DNA from: Planctomycetota bacterium
GTDB lineage: Bacteria; Planctomycetota; Planctomycetia; Pirellulales; Thermoguttaceae
Reading direction: 5' to 3'
Length of the DNA stretch: 64,000 bases
Assembly: GCA_029550925.1 (NCBI GenBank)
Contig: JAKPGL010000111.1
Location: forward strand, 1-64,000
Shown here: positions 60,425-64,000 of the stretch, piece after piece
Position numbering within the stretch: the first letter of the stretch is position 1
Layout of the letters: each line of letters begins with the position of its first letter
Notes under the pieces: generated by a model
The model's input: the letters and a program-made list of their open reading frames with translations, nothing else
Database searches by the model: none
What the model was told of the DNA's origin: nothing
Position numbers and translations under genes: made by a program

Positions 60425-60504
60425 AAGGTTCGTTACGGCAATACGCCGCACCGACGGTAGCCAGATTTACCGGTTGCCGAAGACTTCCAAATAGAAAAGG
60501 TTCG
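60404..60504. repeat. Direct repeat of the cupin gene end
   Basis: GCCGAAGACTTCC... at 60404-60432, spanning the cupin stop codon, is repeated at 60476-60504 with 24 of 29 bases the same. Both copies end AAAAGGTTCG. This looks like a tandem duplication of the gene's 3' end. Confidence 0.6.
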
Positions 60505-60598
60505 GGGCTGGTTTTGAGCCAACTGCTCCCTTCCGGTTGCAGCGCGGTAGTCCCTCCTTCAACCCCCGTCCTGGGGGACGAGGCTCTGCCCTCTGCCT

Positions 60599-61282
60599 TC
60601 ACCCACCAACCGGGGACAGGCCAAGCAGTTGGTACAACCGGCGATCGGCCAGGGTGTCGATCACCAGGCTGGCTTGGCTAAAGTCATGGTGTCGGCTGTG
60701 TGGGCCTGGAACAGCCACGGCCACTGTGCCCGCCGCTATTGCCGCCCGGCAACCGGCCTGACTATCTTCCAAAACGGCCACCTCTTGCGGCGGCAGACCG
60801 AACCGCTCCGACGCCTTTAGATAAATCTCCGGATGCGGTTTACTATGTCGGATATCCTCGGCCGTGAGCGTAAAGGCAAATCTGTCTTGGAGTTGGAAAC
60901 GTCCCAGCAAGGTTTCCAGGGTGCGGCGTTGGCTGCTGGTGCCGATGGCTTTGGGAATCCCCGCCGCTTCCAGGGCGTCCAGCAATTCCCACAAGCCCGG
61001 CATCACTTGCACAGGGTAACGGTCTAGGAAAGAAAAATAGATTTCATCCGATTCCGCCGCCAACTTTTCCCACGTGTCCGACAAACCGTGCCAGTCGATC
61101 ATAGTTTGGAAAGCGGGTTGCGGCTGAAGGCCCATCATGGCGTCGCACAGTTCTCTGGTGTACTGTCGGCCGCGCCGACGGAGCAGCTCACTGCCTACTT
61201 GCCAGTACAGGTCTTCGGTGTTGAACATCAACCCGTCCATATCAAACACCACGGCTTTTGGCCGAGAGTTTTGGTTGGCCAT
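60599..61282 (-). CDS. HAD-superfamily phosphatase, beta-phosphoglucomutase-like
   Basis: The ATG at 61282 follows AAGGAGG at about 11 bases, giving 227 aa; the in-frame TTG at 61309 is less likely. The motifs of subfamily IA are clear: VVFDMDGLMFNTED with Asp14 (nucleophile) and Asp16, AIGTSSQRRTLE (motif II Ser), Lys in SKPHPEIYLKA (motif III) and VLEDSQAGCRAAIAAG (motif IV). It could be a phosphoglycolate-type or sugar-phosphate phosphatase or a mutase. It is a single gene. Confidence 0.9.
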   Translation of the reverse strand: MANQNSRPKAVVFDMDGLMFNTEDLYWQVGSELLRRRGRQYTRELCDAMMGLQPQPAFQTMIDWHGLSDTWEKLAAESDEIYFSFLDRYPVQVMPGLWELLDALEAAGIPKAIGTSSQRRTLETLLGRFQLQDRFAFTLTAEDIRHSKPHPEIYLKASERFGLPPQEVAVLEDSQAGCRAAIAAGTVAVAVPGPHSRHHDFSQASLVIDTLADRRLYQLLGLSPVGG

Positions 61283-61671
61283 CGGTAAAAAGTCCTCCTT
61301 TTCGGGCAATCGACGTTTTCCGGCGGCTATTTATTCCTCTACAGACGCAGGGCAACTCTTCCTAAAATGCCTATTTTTCCTATATTTTAAGCAAAAACCA
61401 TGTCCCCACACAGAACCTGCCTGGGAGTTCAGGTTTTTTAGCCTACTCAAGCGGGCCAGAGTTTGTTAGGGGGACCAGGCAGCAGAAATGCAAAGGGAAG
61501 GCCAGTGGAGTTTCTTTTCGCAATTTTTCTATTCCCTTGGGAGGCCGGGAGTTGGTAGAATCCGGGCCGTTACTCTAAGTTCGGAGAGAGGAGACGTTGT
61601 TAGGGGATGCCCTTCTAAGTGGGCAGATGAGTAACAAAAGAGAGTGGCTTTTCTGAGCAGGGAGGCTAGGA
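61283..61671. other. 389-bp gap upstream of parA
   Basis: It contains an isolated terminator-like hairpin at 61414-61439 on the plus strand, and an A/T-rich stretch at 61360-61400. The parA promoter was not identified. Confidence 0.45.
61414..61439 (+). terminator. Intrinsic terminator with no gene before it
   Basis: AACCTG (61414-61419) and CAGGTT (61430-61435) form a stem followed by TTTT. No plus-strand gene lies in the 990 bases upstream, so this could end a small RNA or act as an attenuator in the parA leader. Confidence 0.5.
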
Positions 61672-62421
61672 GTGCCTCGAGTCTTTTGCATCGCCAACCA
61701 AAAAGGGGGGGTCGGAAAGACGACCACGGCGATGAACTTGGCCGTCGCCTTGGCCAAGGCCGGACTCCGCACGTTGTTGGTGGATTTGGACCCCCAGTGC
61801 AATGCGACTACGGGCATGGGCCAAAAACCGACCGAAAGGCATCCCCTGGTGGTAGAAACTCCTCTTCGGGAGGCAGCCCGACCTACCTCTACCCCCCGAT
61901 TGGACCTCGTACCCGGAACTCGAAGTTTTCGGGACGTAGCCATGCTGGCCCAGGAGGATTCCACCCAGGCCGACCGTATCCGTCAACAATTGGTCCAAGG
62001 GTTTGGGGCGTATGATATGGTGCTGATCGACTGTCCGCCTTCGGTCGGTCAACTTACCCGCACCGCCTTGGCCAGCGCCTCGGAGGTCCTTATGCCCATC
62101 CAATGCGAGTATTTCGCGATGGAGGGGTTGGCCCAGATGATCGACGTGATTCGGCAGGTCATGCATACGGACGGTTGTCAGCTTCAGTTCGGCGGCATTT
62201 TGCTGACCATGTATGACCCTTCTTTAGAGTTAACTTGGGAAGTGGAAAAGGAAGTCCGAGACTTTTTTGGCGAGATTGTTTTCCAGACGGTAGTTCCTCG
62301 GGACGTAGCCGTCGCGGAAGCGCCCAGTCATGGAAAATCGGTGCTCGATTATGCTCCCCGTTCCAGGGGGACCCGGGCCTATGTCGAACTTTGCATGGAG
62401 GTATTAGAACGTGACGAGTAA
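61672..62421 (+). CDS. parA: Chromosome-partitioning ATPase ParA
   Basis: The 249-aa protein has the deviant Walker A KGGVGKTTT (from Lys11), the Walker A' VDLDPQCNATT and IDCPPSVGQLTRTALASAS. This is the Soj/ParA class for chromosome segregation. It starts with GTG at 61672, with GGAGG upstream. It overlaps parB by 11 bases, so translation of the two is coupled. Confidence 0.96.
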   Translation: MPRVFCIANQKGGVGKTTTAMNLAVALAKAGLRTLLVDLDPQCNATTGMGQKPTERHPLVVETPLREAARPTSTPRLDLVPGTRSFRDVAMLAQEDSTQADRIRQQLVQGFGAYDMVLIDCPPSVGQLTRTALASASEVLMPIQCEYFAMEGLAQMIDVIRQVMHTDGCQLQFGGILLTMYDPSLELTWEVEKEVRDFFGEIVFQTVVPRDVAVAEAPSHGKSVLDYAPRSRGTRAYVELCMEVLERDE

Positions 62422-63565
62422 ACCGAAACGTTTAGGACGCGGTTTGGAAGCCTTGTTGAGTCGCACCTCCGAACCCGCCGAACCGGCCATCCAGGTGCCG
62501 GTGGTGCATCCGTCGTTTTTCCAAACCGGGCAGCGGCCGCAGGACGCTCCGGGGGGTTCGCCTCGAACGCCGGTAAAAGGGGCCTCTGGCAGTCCTACGG
62601 GCCAAGGCGGTTCGACCGACGCTTCGGCGATCCTGGCCGATTTCGATCGGGCTGCCGCCTCCCACCATGCCTCCTCGGAACCGACCGAGCCGCCCGCTTC
62701 CTCCGAAAGCGACGGTTCGACCCCGGTCCGTCGGATCGCCCTGGGACTGATCGACAGCAATCCGTTTCAACCCCGGGAAGACTTCGATCCGGCTGAAATG
62801 CGATCCTTGGCCGAGAGCCTGCAATCGCACGGCCTGTTGCAGCCGGTGGTGGTTCGGCAAGTGGGGGACCGGTATCAACTCATTGCCGGCGAGCGGCGTT
62901 TGCGGGCCGCCGAATTGGCCGGTTGGCCTGATGTGCCGGCTCAGGTCATCCAGGCCGACGACCGGGAAGTCGCCGAACTGGCCATCGTCGAGAACCTCCA
63001 GCGCAAAGACCTCAATCCGCTCGAAAAGGCCGCCTGCTTCCAACGCTATCTGGAAACCTACCGTTGCACCCAAGAGGAATTGGCAAGCCGATTGAAGATC
63101 GACCGTTCGACGATCGCCAACCTGATTCGGCTTTTAGAGCTTCCTGAGCCGATTCAGGCGGCCGTACGCCAGGGCCGACTCAGCCAGGGCCATGCCCGGG
63201 CCTTGCTCCCTCTGGGCGATCCCCAGGAGCAGATCGCCATGGCCGATCGCATTCAGCAAGAGGGCCTCAATGTTCGGCAGACCGAGGCGATAGTGCAGCA
63301 GATCCTGGATGCCGTGGACCAAGAGGGGCTGGCGGCGACCATTCCGACGAGCAAACCCGTCCGAAACCGACGTGCGCCCAGCGAGCATGTGCTGGCCCTG
63401 GAACAGGAGTTCCGGTCGGCGTTGGGGACCAAGGTGAAGTTGGTACACACCCGGTCGGGGCGCGGTCGGCTGGTCATCTTCTTCCGAAACCACGAAGAGT
63501 TTGAGCGAATTCAGAAGCAGATTTGCGAGACGCCGTCTCGATCGGCCCGTCGGCAAGCAGGCTGA
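62411..63565 (+). CDS. parB: Chromosome-partitioning protein ParB
   Basis: The 384-aa protein begins with KPKRLGRGLEALL, the ParA-contact motif, and has a long Pro/Ser/Gly linker (about 18-105), longer than usual. The N domain has SNPFQPREDFD and the CTP-binding GERRLRAAE (about 160-168), then EELASRLKIDRSTIANLIRLLELP, the HTH that binds parS, and a C-terminal dimer domain (EQEFRSALGTKVKLVH). It starts with GTG at 62411 inside parA. It is the likely ligand for the parS-like sites at 45609 and 45770. Confidence 0.96.
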   Translation: MTSKPKRLGRGLEALLSRTSEPAEPAIQVPVVHPSFFQTGQRPQDAPGGSPRTPVKGASGSPTGQGGSTDASAILADFDRAAASHHASSEPTEPPASSESDGSTPVRRIALGLIDSNPFQPREDFDPAEMRSLAESLQSHGLLQPVVVRQVGDRYQLIAGERRLRAAELAGWPDVPAQVIQADDREVAELAIVENLQRKDLNPLEKAACFQRYLETYRCTQEELASRLKIDRSTIANLIRLLELPEPIQAAVRQGRLSQGHARALLPLGDPQEQIAMADRIQQEGLNVRQTEAIVQQILDAVDQEGLAATIPTSKPVRNRRAPSEHVLALEQEFRSALGTKVKLVHTRSGRGRLVIFFRNHEEFERIQKQICETPSRSARRQAG

Positions 63566-63572
63566 GCGGCGG

Positions 63573-63739
63573 CCCCATGACGCCACTGCCGCAAAAACGG
63601 CCTGATGGTGCCCCTGCCGCAAAAGCGGCTTGGAGCCCCTGCGGCGAAAACGGCCTCATGGTGTCCCAGCCGCGAAAGTAGCCTCATGGTGTCATTCCCG
63701 CGAAAGTGGCTTTCATGGTGTCATTCCCGCGAAAGTGGG
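63573..63739. repeat. Six-unit degenerate tandem array, 28-bp period
   Basis: Units start at 63573, 63601, 63629, 63654, 63682 and 63710; four are exactly 28 bp, the third is 25 and the last 30. Each has a CCNCATGGTG-type start and a CCGCGAAA/CCGCAAAA centre ending in GG or GGG. The last two units are almost identical and carry TCATTCCCGCGAAAGTGG, half of the dispersed palindrome. Confidence 0.8.
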
Positions 63740-63746
63740 AATCCAG
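63719..63746. repeat. Dispersed REP-like palindrome, copy 3 (inverted)
   Basis: TGTCATTCCCGC, GAAA loop, GTGGGAATCCAG. It is the reverse orientation of the elements at 15404 and 23113, and merges with the last unit of the tandem array. Confidence 0.75.
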
Positions 63747-63879
63747 AAATGTTTCAGGTTTCCCACAGTCGGCCGGGATAGATATTCTGGATTCGGCAGA
63801 GAAACTGCCGGTCTGAGTGTCAGACCCCCTACCGGGGGAGATTGTCCCCAGGGCAAGCCGAAGTAAAATGTACTACATT

Positions 63880-63954
63880 CGGGGCGTAGCGCAGCCTGGC
63901 TAGCGCATCTGCTTTGGGAGCAGAGGGTCGGGAGTTCGAATCTCCCCGCCCCGA
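63880..63954 (+). tRNA. tRNA-Pro (anticodon UGG)
   Basis: The cloverleaf is complete: acceptor CGGGGCG/CGCCCCG, D-arm GCGC...GCGC, anticodon arm TCTGC-TTTGGGA-GCAGA with TGG at positions 34-36, and T-arm GGGAG-TTCGAAT-CTCCC. The unusual C at position 1 and the AGCCTGG D-loop are typical of bacterial tRNA-Pro. The discriminator A at 63954 is followed by CTTGGG, so CCA is not encoded and must be added by the enzyme at 56968-58233. Confidence 0.95.
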
Positions 63955-64000
63955 CTTGGGTGGTGGTCTGGACGCCGCAGAGGCCGTTCTTCCCCAGGAA

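Larger units (their letters stand above)
63566..63879. other. 314-bp gap with a degenerate tandem array
   Basis: After the parB stop the interval holds the array at 63573-63739, the dispersed palindrome at 63719-63746 and the leader of tRNA-Pro. An open frame at 63630-63866 reads through the array and is not a gene. Confidence 0.6.

Noticed and set aside
63573-63739. Possible CRISPR array
   Set aside because: Period is 28 bp without unique spacers; whole units are repeated and degenerate. No cas genes.
63630-63866. Open frame of 78 codons over the tandem array
   Set aside because: It reads through the repeat units (HSRESGFHGVIPAKVGIQ), has no ribosome site, and matches the usual spurious translation of dispersed palindromes.

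Overview
The window is 64 kb of a Planctomycetota genome, most probably a Pirellulales or Thermogutta-like lineage; the genus is an inference. Signature content supports this: a DUF1559 prepilin with an H-x9-DG tail, small planctomycete lipoproteins, DUF1080, LamG and FGE-type secreted proteins, many Tat-signal proteins, and large Pro/Ser/Glu-rich proteins with no clear relatives. Genes are moderately GC-rich, mostly single or in pairs, on both strands, separated by gaps of 100-1200 bp. No rRNA, phage, IS transposase or CRISPR array is visible.

Layout. 0-7 kb: secreted and Tat-exported proteins and a DUF1559 prepilin/lipoprotein pair. 7-14.7 kb: housekeeping (Aat, EF-G-like GTPase, HisA, nucleotide kinase, prepilin-like protein, Mrp). 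14.7-16.3 kb: a 26-residue Lys/Thr/Ala peptide gene followed by two strong hairpins, then an M50 protease. 16.5-19.5 kb: a 997-aa protein of unknown function. 19.5-23.7 kb: a gene-poor stretch with a GNAT protein, csrA behind a near-consensus promoter, a candidate structured RNA and short repeats. 24-28.2 kb: alpha/beta hydrolase, class IV aminotransferase, then a c-di-GMP-I riboswitch leader in front of a TadG-like von Willebrand protein. 28.3-41.1 kb: surface and exopolysaccharide-type proteins (P-loop-less CpsD-like protein, ExeA-like ATPase, Wzz-like protein), a NapH-NapG fusion with a DUF362 partner, and a 1373-aa secreted protein. 41.5-49.2 kb: TrpF, AhcY, DUF1015, a zinc-ribbon membrane protein preceded by two parS-like sites, and a D-2-hydroxyacid dehydrogenase. 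49.3-56.7 kb: transglutaminase/TPR protein, LamG protein with an inserted propeller, DUF1080, DUF6786-like protein, Ste24-like protease. 56.7-63.6 kb: coiled-coil miniprotein, CCA-adding enzyme, rhomboid, RsmD-like methyltransferase, cupin, HAD phosphatase, ParA-ParB. The right edge has a degenerate 28-bp tandem array and tRNA-Pro(UGG) without an encoded CCA, which fits with the CCA-adding enzyme in the window.

Themes. Second-messenger and post-transcriptional control appear twice (c-di-GMP riboswitch; CsrA). The surface genes (Tad/pilin-like, Wzz-like, ExeA-like, lipoproteins, Tat proteins) suggest an attached or matrix-forming life style. The best candidate for something new is the c-di-GMP leader at 26.1-26.4 kb: its aptamer is followed by a helix that buries the Shine-Dalgarno of a short ORF overlapping the TadG-like gene. 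Other items worth checking are the parS-like pair 16 kb from parAB, the 54-bp inverted-repeat element at 31.4-31.9 kb, the 28-bp array that grades into a dispersed palindrome, and a propeller inserted in a LamG fold.
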